The notes below the pieces were generated by a model. It saw nothing but the letters and a program-made list of their open reading frames with translations. It did not search any database and had not been told where the DNA came from. From Blautia sp. (GTDB lineage Bacteria; Bacillota; Clostridia; Lachnospirales; Lachnospiraceae), in NCBI GenBank assembly GCA_022769545.1, contig JALEJS010000033.1:23911-87910 (forward strand): a stretch of 64,000 nt of DNA, written 5' to 3'. Below are positions 54,066 to 62,736 of the stretch, one piece after another; position 1 is the stretch's first letter; the number at the start of each line of letters is the position of its first letter. The position numbers and the translations under genes were made by a program.

Positions 54066-55910
54066 CTATTTCGCCTTCACCTTTGTCCAAAGTTCAGCAT
54101 ATTTTTGTTTGATTTTCGGTTCCTGATATCCGAAAAACTCACTCTTCGGATTATCAATCTCCGGAATATAAGCACTGATTCCCTCATAATCCCCGTGGAT
54201 CATTTCATCATATGCACTCTCTATAGGAGAAGTATACCCCACTTCAATGGTATTGGAAAGTGCATTTTCTTCATCCATCATAAAATTAATGAATTCATGG
54301 GCCAGATCCACCTCACTGCAGTCCTTCGTGATGACCATGGCATCGGTCCAGATATTGGTTCCCTGATCCGGCGTAAGATAATCCAGCTGCGGATTTTCAC
54401 TGATAATGTAGGACGCATCTCCGGAATATACCACGGCAAGTGCTTTGTTTCCGGAGATCATATTATCAATGACATCATCACCTGCGTAGATAGGCTCCAT
54501 GCTGTCTCTCTGCTGAATCAGCCATTCATAAGCCTCCTGAATTTCCGATTCGTCTGTGGTGTTCATGGAATAGCCAAGTGCCTTCAGAGCGATCATAAAG
54601 GAATCCCGCTCCGAATCATACATATAGAGATTTCCCTTATATTTTTCATTCCGAAGAAGCTCCCAGCCGTCTTTGAGATCCTCCGGATCTACTACGGTCG
54701 TATCATACAGGATTCCGACCGTTCCCCAGAAATAAGGGCACCCGTAACGATTTCCCGGATCATAGCTCTTATTCATGACCTCTTCCATCAGATTCTTTGC
54801 ATTCGGTATCTTATTCCAGTTCAGCGCCTGAAGATATTCTTCTTTGATCAGACGTTCGATCATGTAATCCGACGGTACCAGAATATCGTATTCTTCTCCG
54901 CTTGCCAGCTTGGTGTACATCATCTCATTGGATTCGAATGTCTCATAGATCACCGTACAGTCGAATTCCTGTTCAAATTTCTCCAGAAGCCCCAGATCAA
55001 TATACTCGCCGGCATTATAGATTTTCAGCACGTGGGAACCATTGGCCACATGTCCCCAGCGAATCAGCCCAACCGTAAGGGCAGCCACTACCAGGATCGT
55101 AATGCCTCTTTCCACCCTGCGGTTCCGTTTTTTGGTCTTTGCAAGCAGCACCGGAAGCACATTCGCCAGCACAAGAACCAGGATGATGACCACAATCACA
55201 ATGGTTGACAGAGCGTTGATTGTCGGATTGATTCGTTTGGTCATATTGTATACCACAATCGATATGTTTTTCACACCGTTTCCGGATACAAAATAAGAAA
55301 TCACAAAGTCATCAAAAGACATGGTAAACGCCAGCAGCGCCCCGGCAAATACTCCTTCTTTTATCATCGGGAGGATTACTTTGGTCATAGCCTGCAAAGG
55401 CGTTGCCCCCAGATCCATGGCCGCATTCGCCAGATTCGGATCCAGACTGCGCACCTTTGGATAAACACTGGTGATCACATAGGGCGTACAGAAGGCAATA
55501 TGTGCCAGAAGCATTGTCCAGTATCCCTTTCGCATGCCGAGGGAAGAAAACAAAAGCATCAGGCTGATCGCCGTAACGATATCCGGATTCAGAATCGGCA
55601 GATTATTGACGTTCAGAACCAGTTCCCGGACCACCTTTCTCGATTTCGAAAGACCGATTGCCGTAATCGTTCCCAGAACAGTGGAAATAACGGTCGCCAG
55701 AATCGCTATGGTGACAGAGACATACACCGCCTTGCTTACCTCCACATTGTTCAGCAGCTCCCGGTACCAGCGCAGAGAAAAACCGGTCAGCTTCGTCAGC
55801 GATTTGGAGGAGTTAAAGGAAAATATCATGGTCACCAGAATCGGCAGGTAGAAAAAAGCCAGGCACAGTACCACATAAAATCTTGAAAAAATACTCTTTT
55901 TATTATTCAT
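54066..55910 (-). CDS. potC: Polyamine-type ABC permease fused to its binding protein (PotC-PotD)
   Basis: 614 residues. The first 260 form a PotC-like permease (six membrane segments, DLGATPLQAMTKVILPMI with the coupling loop), then a further membrane segment (GITILVVAALTVGLIRW) acts as tether, and residues from about 295 form a complete PotD-like binding domain outside (VLKIYNAGEYIDLGLLEKFE, YDILVPSDYMIERL). The fused binding protein is held at the membrane without a lipid anchor. There is also a separate potD after it, so this system has two binding domains. Confidence 0.92.
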   Translation of the reverse strand: MNNKKSIFSRFYVVLCLAFFYLPILVTMIFSFNSSKSLTKLTGFSLRWYRELLNNVEVSKAVYVSVTIAILATVISTVLGTITAIGLSKSRKVVRELVLNVNNLPILNPDIVTAISLMLLFSSLGMRKGYWTMLLAHIAFCTPYVITSVYPKVRSLDPNLANAAMDLGATPLQAMTKVILPMIKEGVFAGALLAFTMSFDDFVISYFVSGNGVKNISIVVYNMTKRINPTINALSTIVIVVIILVLVLANVLPVLLAKTKKRNRRVERGITILVVAALTVGLIRWGHVANGSHVLKIYNAGEYIDLGLLEKFEQEFDCTVIYETFESNEMMYTKLASGEEYDILVPSDYMIERLIKEEYLQALNWNKIPNAKNLMEEVMNKSYDPGNRYGCPYFWGTVGILYDTTVVDPEDLKDGWELLRNEKYKGNLYMYDSERDSFMIALKALGYSMNTTDESEIQEAYEWLIQQRDSMEPIYAGDDVIDNMISGNKALAVVYSGDASYIISENPQLDYLTPDQGTNIWTDAMVITKDCSEVDLAHEFINFMMDEENALSNTIEVGYTSPIESAYDEMIHGDYEGISAYIPEIDNPKSEFFGYQEPKIKQKYAELWTKVKAK

Positions 55911-55929
55911 CCGTGTCCACCAGCCTTTC

Positions 55930-56757
55930 TCAGTCGTCCTGCTTTTCCTGTTTGTCCATGCGTTTCATAAGTCCCATGAATATCAGAATCACGACTGCAA
56001 GGATCAGAGAAATGGCACTTCCGAAATTCCAGTTGCCCACTGAGATAAACTGAGATTCGATCAGGTTTCCGATCAGCATGTACTGTCCGCCTCCCAGCAG
56101 CTTGGGAATTACGAATGAGGAAATTGCCATCAGAAACACCATCATAATTCCATTCAGTACACCCGGAATGGACAGCTGCCAGATCACCTTGCAGAAGGTC
56201 TGGATTTTATTCGCTCCCAGATCATACGCTGCCTCGATCAGGGAACGGTCCATCTTGCTCAGCGACGTATGGATGGGAATGATCATAAACGGCATAAAGT
56301 TGCATACCAGACCCAGAATCACAGAAAAATCCGTGTACATCATGGAAATCGAACCGATTCCAAGATATTCCAGAATATGGTTGATGATGCCGTTATCTGC
56401 AAGAAGATTCATCCAGGCATAGGTACGCAGAAGCAGATTGATCCACATGGGAATCGTCACCAGCATGATCAGAATATTCTGTACCTTTTCGGAATATCTG
56501 GAAATCATAAAGGCCAGCGGGTACCCCAGCACCAGACAGATGACCGTGGTGATGATTCCCAGTTTAAAGGATTTCAGAATCACATTCAGGTACGTTGCCT
56601 CGGCAAATTTTGCAAAGTTTTCCAAAGTAAAGGACAGTGTCAGTACTTCATTGCCTTCTTCTGTAAACGCATAAAGCGCAATCAGAAACAATGGGATGAC
56701 AAGAAGCAGAACTGCCCAGATAACATACGGTTTGATCAGATGCTTGTACTGTTTCAT
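55930..56757 (-). CDS. potB: Polyamine-type ABC permease PotB
   Basis: 275 residues with six membrane segments and the family loop AAYDLGANKIQTFCKVIWQLSIPG. Partner of the PotC part. The start ATG at 56757 shares a base with the stop of potA (TGATG), so translation is coupled. The longer frame to 56778 lies inside potA and is rejected. Confidence 0.92.
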   Translation of the reverse strand: MKQYKHLIKPYVIWAVLLLVIPLFLIALYAFTEEGNEVLTLSFTLENFAKFAEATYLNVILKSFKLGIITTVICLVLGYPLAFMISRYSEKVQNILIMLVTIPMWINLLLRTYAWMNLLADNGIINHILEYLGIGSISMMYTDFSVILGLVCNFMPFMIIPIHTSLSKMDRSLIEAAYDLGANKIQTFCKVIWQLSIPGVLNGIMMVFLMAISSFVIPKLLGGGQYMLIGNLIESQFISVGNWNFGSAISLILAVVILIFMGLMKRMDKQEKQDD

Positions 56758-57803
56758 CAGTAGACACCCATCTTCCACATCACATGGATATCCTCCGGCC
56801 CGAACTGCAATCCCACTTCGCGTCCGACCTTCGCATAATCCGTCGTATGTACCATGTAGGTACGCGTTTCTGTCTCAATCATAATTTCCCAGTGAACACC
56901 CTTAAATGTGATATTGCGGACAATTCCGCGAATCTGAGCCTGATCCGGATCCACAATATCAAGATCTTCCGGCCGCAGAACGACCTCCACTTCCTCTCCG
57001 TCCGGAAATCCTTTGTCCACACATTCAAACCGGAAGCCGTCAAACTGCACCAGATAATCCTTCACCATGATTCCTTCGATGATATTGGATTCCCCGATAA
57101 AACCGGCCACAAAACGGTTTTCCGGTTCATTGTAAATATCTGTCGGTGTTCCGATCTGCTGAATTTCACCATTATTCATAACCACTACCGTATCCGACAT
57201 GGAGAGGGCTTCTTCCTGGTCATGGGTAACATAGATAAACGTAATTCCGACTTCTCTCTGAATTTTTTTCAGCTCTGTCTGCATCTGTTTACGGATTTTT
57301 GCATCCAGTGCTCCAAGTGGTTCATCCAGAAGAAGTACTTTGGGTTCGTTTACCAGTGCACGGGCAATGGCCACACGCTGCTGCTGTCCGCCGGACAGAA
57401 GTGTCACATCTCTTTTTTCAAATCCTTCCAGTCCCACCATTTTCAGCATACGGCTTACCTTCTGCTGAATGACAGAGGGATCCACCTTTTTCAGATTCAG
57501 TCCAAAGGCTATGTTTTCTGCAACATTCAGATGCGGAAACAGCGCATATTTCTGAAACACGGTGTTTACCTCTCTCTTATACGGAGGCAGCTTGGATATT
57601 TCAATCCCGTCAAATAGCAGCTGTCCGTCGCTTGGCTCCTCAAATCCGGCAATGATACGAAGAGTTGTTGTTTTTCCACAGCCGGAAGGTCCCAGCAAAG
57701 TCAGAAATTCATTCTCATAAATATCCAGATTGATTCCCCGAAGTACCTGCTGGTCATCAAAATTTTTCGTCAGATTTTTGATTTCAATCAGTTTATTACT
57801 CAT
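56757..57803 (-). CDS. potA: Polyamine-type ABC ATP-binding protein PotA
   Basis: 348 residues. ATPase domain with [42 protein letters not shown] and [11 protein letters not shown], then a TOBE regulatory domain (residues 260-345). It lies first in the potA-potB-potCD-potD run. The upstream gene potC2 ends 74 bases before, with no terminator seen, so the second pot cluster could read into this one. Confidence 0.93.
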   Translation of the reverse strand: MSNKLIEIKNLTKNFDDQQVLRGINLDIYENEFLTLLGPSGCGKTTTLRIIAGFEEPSDGQLLFDGIEISKLPPYKREVNTVFQKYALFPHLNVAENIAFGLNLKKVDPSVIQQKVSRMLKMVGLEGFEKRDVTLLSGGQQQRVAIARALVNEPKVLLLDEPLGALDAKIRKQMQTELKKIQREVGITFIYVTHDQEEALSMSDTVVVMNNGEIQQIGTPTDIYNEPENRFVAGFIGESNIIEGIMVKDYLVQFDGFRFECVDKGFPDGEEVEVVLRPEDLDIVDPDQAQIRGIVRNITFKGVHWEIMIETETRTYMVHTTDYAKVGREVGLQFGPEDIHVMWKMGVY

Positions 57804-57877
57804 TTTCTCTCCTTAAAATGTATCCATGTTTTTTCTCTTTCGGTATCTGTTCTCCTGATACAATATCCGGAAGAAAC

Positions 57878-58684
57878 TCATGGCCGGATCGGACGTCCCT
57901 TTTGTTTCTTTTCCTTATGTCTCTGGAGCATGGAATACAGAATAATCATCAGAAACGTTATTCCCAGCATGATCGTACACAATGCGTTGATTTCCGGTGT
58001 GACTCCCGTTTTCATCTGCGTATAAACCTTGATGGGGAGTGTGGAAATCCTGGGACCATTGATAAAAATACTGATGACCACATCATCCATGGACATGGCA
58101 AAGGCCAGCAGCGATCCGGAAACAACAGCAGGCATAATCAGAGGAAGCGTGATATCCCAAAAAGCGCGAAAGCCTGTGGCCCCAAGATCACGGGCTGCCT
58201 CTTCCAGTGCCGGATCCATTCCCGCAAGACGGGCTTTCACTTCCATGAGAATATAGGGAACACAGAATACTGTGTGGCCGATCAGAAGAGTCAGCATCCC
58301 AAACGGAATTCCCAGCATATAGAAAAACGCCATCAGAACCATTCCAAGAATGATCTCCGGAATCATCAGCGGCAAAAGGGAAATATATTCCAGAACCCCT
58401 TTCGTCTTCCAGTGGATCCGTGACAGTCCCACCGCTCCCAGTGTCCCGATCACGGCAGAGACAAGACAGCTTGCAACAGCAAGAATGAGACTGTTACCCA
58501 GTGCCTCCATCATGGCATGATTCTGAAACAGTTTCTCATACCACTGGAGGGAAAACCCGTTCCAGCGTACCGGCAGCTTCGATTCATTAAAACTGAATAT
58601 CACCACCACAGCAATCGGCAGATACATCATAAAAAAAACAATTCCCATATAAAGTCCGGAAAAACGGAATTTTTTCTTTTTCAT
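57878..58684 (-). CDS. Second polyamine-type ABC permease, PotC-like
   Basis: 268 residues, six membrane segments, loop AARDLGATGFRAFWDITLPLI. ATGA overlap with the preceding permease. Paralogue of the PotC part of the fusion but without a binding domain. This second cluster has no binding protein of its own unless it shares the PotD proteins downstream. Confidence 0.9.
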   Translation of the reverse strand: MKKKKFRFSGLYMGIVFFMMYLPIAVVVIFSFNESKLPVRWNGFSLQWYEKLFQNHAMMEALGNSLILAVASCLVSAVIGTLGAVGLSRIHWKTKGVLEYISLLPLMIPEIILGMVLMAFFYMLGIPFGMLTLLIGHTVFCVPYILMEVKARLAGMDPALEEAARDLGATGFRAFWDITLPLIMPAVVSGSLLAFAMSMDDVVISIFINGPRISTLPIKVYTQMKTGVTPEINALCTIMLGITFLMIILYSMLQRHKEKKQKGRPIRP

Positions 58685-59535
58685 CGCATTTCCTCCAGTT
58701 CTTTCACATTGGAAACCTTGCGATACAGAAGAATGATCAGTGTGGTCAGAATCATCAATACCATGGCAAGCGCTGACGCAAATGCCCAGTTGCTTCCCCT
58801 TGTCATCTGTTCCTGTATCAGACTTCCCACCAGAACAATCTTATTTCCACCCAGGATATCTGCAATAAAAAACAGACCCATCGACGGTATAAAAGTCAGT
58901 ATTACTCCGGAAAGCAGGCCCGGAAGTGTCAGAGGAAACGTGACGGTCCAGAACGCACGAAATCCGGAAGCGCCCAGATCTCTGGCCGCCTCCACCAGTG
59001 ACCAGTCCATCTTTTCCGCACTGGAAAAAACCGACAGCGCCATAAAGGGAAGCAGGACATAAACCATCCCTATGACAATGGCCGGATAGCTGTAAAGGAT
59101 CGACAGAGGCTTCTCAATCAATCCCAGTTTTCTGAGAATCCAGTTCAAAATGCCTTTTTTCTGCAATATAATAATCCATCCATACAGACGAATCAGCGAA
59201 TTCACCCAGAAGGGAGCCATCAGAAGAAGCATGGCACGTTTCTTGGTCTTTTTCGGACTTTTGGCCATAAAATAGCCAAAGGGATACCCGATCAGACAAA
59301 TCGCCAGTGTGCTGGTCACAGCCAGACGAAACGATCCCGCGAACGTACTCAGATACACCGGCTCCAGTATTCGTTTATAGTTTTCCAGCGTAAAGCTCCA
59401 GGTTACGCCGTATCCTTCATTTGGTTTCGCAAAGCTTAATGCCGCCACATACAGCAGAGGACCTGCCACAAACACCAGCGTAAACAGATACAGCGGCAGT
59501 ACCATCCAGACTGCGTTTTTTTCCGATTTACGCAT
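58681..59535 (-). CDS. Second polyamine-type ABC permease, PotB-like
   Basis: 284 residues with six membrane segments and VEAARDLGASGFRAFWTVTFPL. The ATG at 59535 has GGAGG AGAGGT upstream and overlaps the end of the ATPase gene by eight bases. Pairs with the PotC-like gene. Confidence 0.9.
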   Translation of the reverse strand: MRKSEKNAVWMVLPLYLFTLVFVAGPLLYVAALSFAKPNEGYGVTWSFTLENYKRILEPVYLSTFAGSFRLAVTSTLAICLIGYPFGYFMAKSPKKTKKRAMLLLMAPFWVNSLIRLYGWIIILQKKGILNWILRKLGLIEKPLSILYSYPAIVIGMVYVLLPFMALSVFSSAEKMDWSLVEAARDLGASGFRAFWTVTFPLTLPGLLSGVILTFIPSMGLFFIADILGGNKIVLVGSLIQEQMTRGSNWAFASALAMVLMILTTLIILLYRKVSNVKELEEMR

Positions 59536-60610
59536 ACCTCTCCTCCCGATCCACAAGCACTGCATCCGCAGACTGAAACCTCCAGCAGACCTGCTGGCCC
59601 ACTTTCACATCTGCATCGATTCCATACCGGCTGGCCACGATCTGCTGTCCGTCATTCAGGCGAAGAACCATTCGAAGCTGACCGGCAGAAAAGCTTTTCT
59701 CCTCCACGACTGCTTTCAGTCCACAGCCGCAGTCTTCATCCATGAGAATGTTTTCCGTGCGCACCGCAATGGTAACTGCTTCACCGATCTGAAGCTTTTC
59801 CTCTCTGGTATCCACCAGAACTTTTCCCTCATTTACCTGAAGCAATGCCTGGCCAGAAAGAACGGTTTCCACCCTTCCCCGCAGAATATTGGCATTCCCC
59901 ACAAAGGTCGCCACATAACTGGTCCTGGGCCTGTTATAAATCTCATCCGGCGTGCCGATCTGCTCAAATTTCCCGTTTTTCATCACAGCGATCCGGTCAG
60001 ACATATTGATTGCCTCTTCCTGATCATGGGTGATATAGACAAAGGTAATTCCCAGCTGCTTCTGCAGATGCTTCAGTTCCGTCTGCATGGCTCTGCGCAG
60101 CTGCAGATCCAGCGCCCCCAGTGGTTCATCCAGCAAAAGGATTCTCGGATGATTCACGATGGCACGTGCAATGGCAACCCGCTGTCTCTGGCCTCCGGAA
60201 AGCTGTGAAGGCTTTCTTTTTTCGTATCCTTCCAGGCGCACCATCTTCAGCGCCCTGGCCACTTCTTCCCGGATGATTTTTTTGGGTGTCCGCTTCAGTT
60301 TCAGACCATACCCCACATTATCTCCGACGGTCATATGCGGAAAAAGGGCATAGCTCTGAAAAACCGTATTGACATCTCTTTTTTCCGGTTCCAGATTTGT
60401 CACATCTTTCCCGTCAAGCCATACGCTCCCGCTGTCCGGCACTTCAAGTCCCGCTATAATACGCAGTGTCGTGGTTTTTCCGCATCCGGAAGGACCAAGC
60501 AATGTAATAAACTCTCCCTGACGGATCGAGAGGCTGATGCCGTCCAGAACATTTTTTCCATCCCGAAAGTGTTTCTCAATATTTTTCAGTTCCAGTGAAA
60601 TATCTTCCAT
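59528..60610 (-). CDS. Second polyamine-type ABC ATP-binding protein, PotA-like
   Basis: 360 residues: [55 protein letters not shown] and a C-terminal TOBE domain. ATG at 60610 with GGAGAGACAT upstream; the longer frame is discarded. It overlaps the small preceding gene by about 35 bases and begins the potA2-potB2-potC2 unit. Confidence 0.92.
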   Translation of the reverse strand: MEDISLELKNIEKHFRDGKNVLDGISLSIRQGEFITLLGPSGCGKTTTLRIIAGLEVPDSGSVWLDGKDVTNLEPEKRDVNTVFQSYALFPHMTVGDNVGYGLKLKRTPKKIIREEVARALKMVRLEGYEKRKPSQLSGGQRQRVAIARAIVNHPRILLLDEPLGALDLQLRRAMQTELKHLQKQLGITFVYITHDQEEAINMSDRIAVMKNGKFEQIGTPDEIYNRPRTSYVATFVGNANILRGRVETVLSGQALLQVNEGKVLVDTREEKLQIGEAVTIAVRTENILMDEDCGCGLKAVVEEKSFSAGQLRMVLRLNDGQQIVASRYGIDADVKVGQQVCWRFQSADAVLVDREERYA

Positions 60611-60956
60611 ATGTCTCTCCTGCTGAAAATGCAAAAAAATACGGTACCAGCCAGAGTCCCTTTTCCCAAGGGCAGGCATCTTTGCCGCATCCGGACGGAT
60701 GCACCCTGTGCATAGTATCGTATTCCATATCATTTCTGTTATTTCCTAATGATTCCGGATGTGTTTCTGCTGAAAATGCATCCAGTTCTCCCACAATTGT
60801 GACGTGTGGTCCATCCTGTTCCATCCATTCTGCGCGCACACCGGTACGGGCAGGGCAATCTGTCACATTCAGATTCCGTCCACGAAAAAAAGCTGCAACA
60901 CATGCTGCAGTTCTCATCTCACGACTATCGAGGATACGGCAACTGAAAAGCTCCAT
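60576..60956 (-). CDS. Small protein, unknown
   Basis: 126 residues with ATG at 60956 after AAAGGGG. Begins MELFSCRILDSREMRTAACVA; five cysteines; a middle part GPHVTIVGELDAF and a C-terminal part with the run HPSGCGKDACPW. It resembles no family I recognise. It overlaps the start of the second potA in another frame, so it may be a regulator translated with it, or a decayed gene. The earlier ATG at 60992 lacks an RBS. Confidence 0.4.
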   Translation of the reverse strand: MELFSCRILDSREMRTAACVAAFFRGRNLNVTDCPARTGVRAEWMEQDGPHVTIVGELDAFSAETHPESLGNNRNDMEYDTMHRVHPSGCGKDACPWEKGLWLVPYFFAFSAGETYGRYFTGTEKY

Positions 60957-61095
60957 GTCACTACCCCTTTCACAATCAATATCAAATTTCATTTTATCAT
61001 ATACATAAGAATTTGAAAACCTTTATTTTTTGAACATTTTTCTTTCGATGATTTTTATTTCACAGGTAAATTCCAGAGGAATTTTCTATGAAAAT

Positions 61096-61139
61096 AAACA
61101 GCCGGAATCCCCAAAATAAAGACAGGATTCCGGCTGTTT
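61096..61139 (-). terminator. pfkB terminator
   Basis: Perfect 15-bp repeat AAACAGCCGGAATCC with T-rich tail on the minus strand. The first 12 bases recur in the terminator after the tRNA at 62381. Confidence 0.85.
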
Positions 61140-61148
61140 CCGGATATA

Positions 61149-62120
61149 TCAGCGTCCGCACTCAGCAATAAACGAGAGAACCTCTTCTTTTTCAGGCATC
61201 ACACGAAGTGCCCCTTTTCTGGTGGTAATAAGAGAAGCTGCTGCATTTGCAAATGTCATCATCTCCAGAAGATTTTCTTCTGTAAGAGCTTCCAGACCAT
61301 GATCTAGAACATAATTGAGAATGCCGGCACAGAAGGTATCACCGGCACCAGTCGTCTCGATGGTATTCTCCTGAAGGAAGGGGGCACACTCCACACGCAG
61401 ATCTTTGTAATAAGCTCGACTGCCGTCCTTTCCCATTGTGATGAGAATCAGCGGAATATGGTACTTCTCCTGAAGCAGGGCAGCTCCCCTGTCATAATCT
61501 GTGGTGTCAAACAGAAATTCCACTTCATTGTCCGAAATCTTCAGAACATCACATTTGGAAAGACCGTACTCAATCTCCACACGGGCATCCTCCAGAGATT
61601 TCCAGAGTGGGGGACGAAGGTTCGGATCAAACGTAACAATACAGCCGGCATCTTTTGCCACATCAATCGCATGGCGTGTCGCTGCTCTCACACCCTCGTG
61701 TGTGGAAGAAAGCGTGCCAAAATGGAAAATTCGGGATGTACGAATCAGATCATCCTGCACCTCGTCCTTTGTCAGCATCATATCTGCACCGGGATTCCGG
61801 TAGAAAGAAAAATCACGATCTCCATCCGGATAGGTATGAACAAACGCCAGTGTCGTATGTATCTCCTCATCCATGATCAGATTTCTTGTATCAATTCCCA
61901 CTTCACAGACAGCTTCTTTTAACTGTCTGCCAAACATATCATTTCCGACCTTTCCGATAAAAGCGGTCTGTTTTCCAAGGCGCTGGAGCATAGCAAGTAC
62001 ATTACAGGGAGCTCCTCCCGGATTTGCCTCCATCAGGGGATTTCCCTGCGCACTGGTTCCGTTTTCGGTAAAATCAATGAGAAGTTCACCGATGGCGGTC
62101 ACGTCGACTGATTTATTCAT
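61149..62120 (-). CDS. PfkB-family sugar kinase (fructokinase-like)
   Basis: 323 residues of the ribokinase/PfkB family. It begins AIGELLIDFTENGT, has the substrate region NPGGAPCNVLAMLQRLG and the catalytic motif TTGAGDTFCAGIL near the C-terminus. Closest in form to bacterial fructokinases. It stands alone with its own terminator; AGGAGG lies nine bases before the ATG. Confidence 0.88.
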   Translation of the reverse strand: MNKSVDVTAIGELLIDFTENGTSAQGNPLMEANPGGAPCNVLAMLQRLGKQTAFIGKVGNDMFGRQLKEAVCEVGIDTRNLIMDEEIHTTLAFVHTYPDGDRDFSFYRNPGADMMLTKDEVQDDLIRTSRIFHFGTLSSTHEGVRAATRHAIDVAKDAGCIVTFDPNLRPPLWKSLEDARVEIEYGLSKCDVLKISDNEVEFLFDTTDYDRGAALLQEKYHIPLILITMGKDGSRAYYKDLRVECAPFLQENTIETTGAGDTFCAGILNYVLDHGLEALTEENLLEMMTFANAAASLITTRKGALRVMPEKEEVLSFIAECGR

Positions 62121-62252
62121 ATAAAGTACCTCCTGAAACTATATTTTCACCAGAATTCTACTGGAAATTATAGCATACGAATTCAGGAATTTCAATTACC
62201 AGGCTTTCATAGATGACGAAAGAAAGAAATATATTTGATTTTACAAAAATGC

Positions 62253-62281
62253 TTGATTTTTTATTCAAAATAAGGTATAGT
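62253..62281 (+). promoter_or_regulatory. tRNA-Thr promoter
   Basis: TTGATT (62253-62258) and TATAGT (62276-62281), 17-bp spacer, 20 bases before the tRNA. Confidence 0.7.
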
Positions 62282-62301
62282 ATCATTTGTGTTTGACACA
62301 A

Positions 62302-62374
62302 GCTGGAATAGCTCAGTCGGTAGAGCACTTCACTCGTAATGAAGGGGTCGAGGGTTCAAGTCCCTTTTCCAGCT
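62302..62374 (+). tRNA. tRNA-Thr (anticodon CGT)
   Basis: Full cloverleaf: acceptor GCTGGAA with TTCCAGC, D arm GCTC-GAGC, anticodon stem CTTCA/TGAAG with loop CTCGTAA (CGT reads ACG), and T arm GAGGG-TTCAAGT-CCCTT. 73 bases, CCA not encoded. A phage lysis gene lies 360 bases beyond its 3' end, so the tRNA may be an integration site. Confidence 0.93.
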
Positions 62375-62380
62375 TAATAT

Positions 62381-62424
62381 AAACAGCCGGAAGTCCAGTG
62401 TTTATGCGGGGTTCCGGCTGTTTT
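62381..62424 (+). terminator. Terminator after tRNA-Thr
   Basis: Twelve-bp perfect repeat AAACAGCCGGAA and a T run; the same stem as the pfkB terminator. Confidence 0.85.
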
Positions 62425-62736
62425 GGTTATTTTAAATAAAATCCAAAAACATTCAAAAACATCAAAAAATTACGAAAAATAATCACAAATCGGGTCAAAA
62501 AAGGGGTCAAAAATATCTTGAAATAATAATGAATAGAGATGTAGGAAAAAAATAAATAATGAAAGAACTATTCTCGGAAAATCGAAATAGTCGTAATTCA
62601 TAAATCAGCCCCGCAGGATTATCTCCCGCGGGGCTTTCTCTTTTGTTTCGGGGAGCTATGCGCCCGGAAATATATCACGTAGATATTGTATCATATTATT
62701 CTTCCTTTTGGTCTGCTATCTTTCGTGATAGTTCGA
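62425..62736. other. Gene-poor stretch between tRNA-Thr and phage lysis gene; likely att flank
   Basis: AT-rich sequence with direct repeats of CAAAAA-type and the pair GGGTCAAAAA (62494 onwards), then a terminator (62607-62645). No integrase is present. Such sequence just beyond a tRNA often marks one end of an inserted phage. A 12-codon frame at 62656-62694 is the only start with an RBS-like GGAAG; I do not trust it as a gene. Confidence 0.4.
62607..62645 (+). terminator. Terminator downstream of the lysis gene
   Basis: Stem AGCCCCGC/GCGGGGCT with a T-rich tail on the plus strand. Confidence 0.7.
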
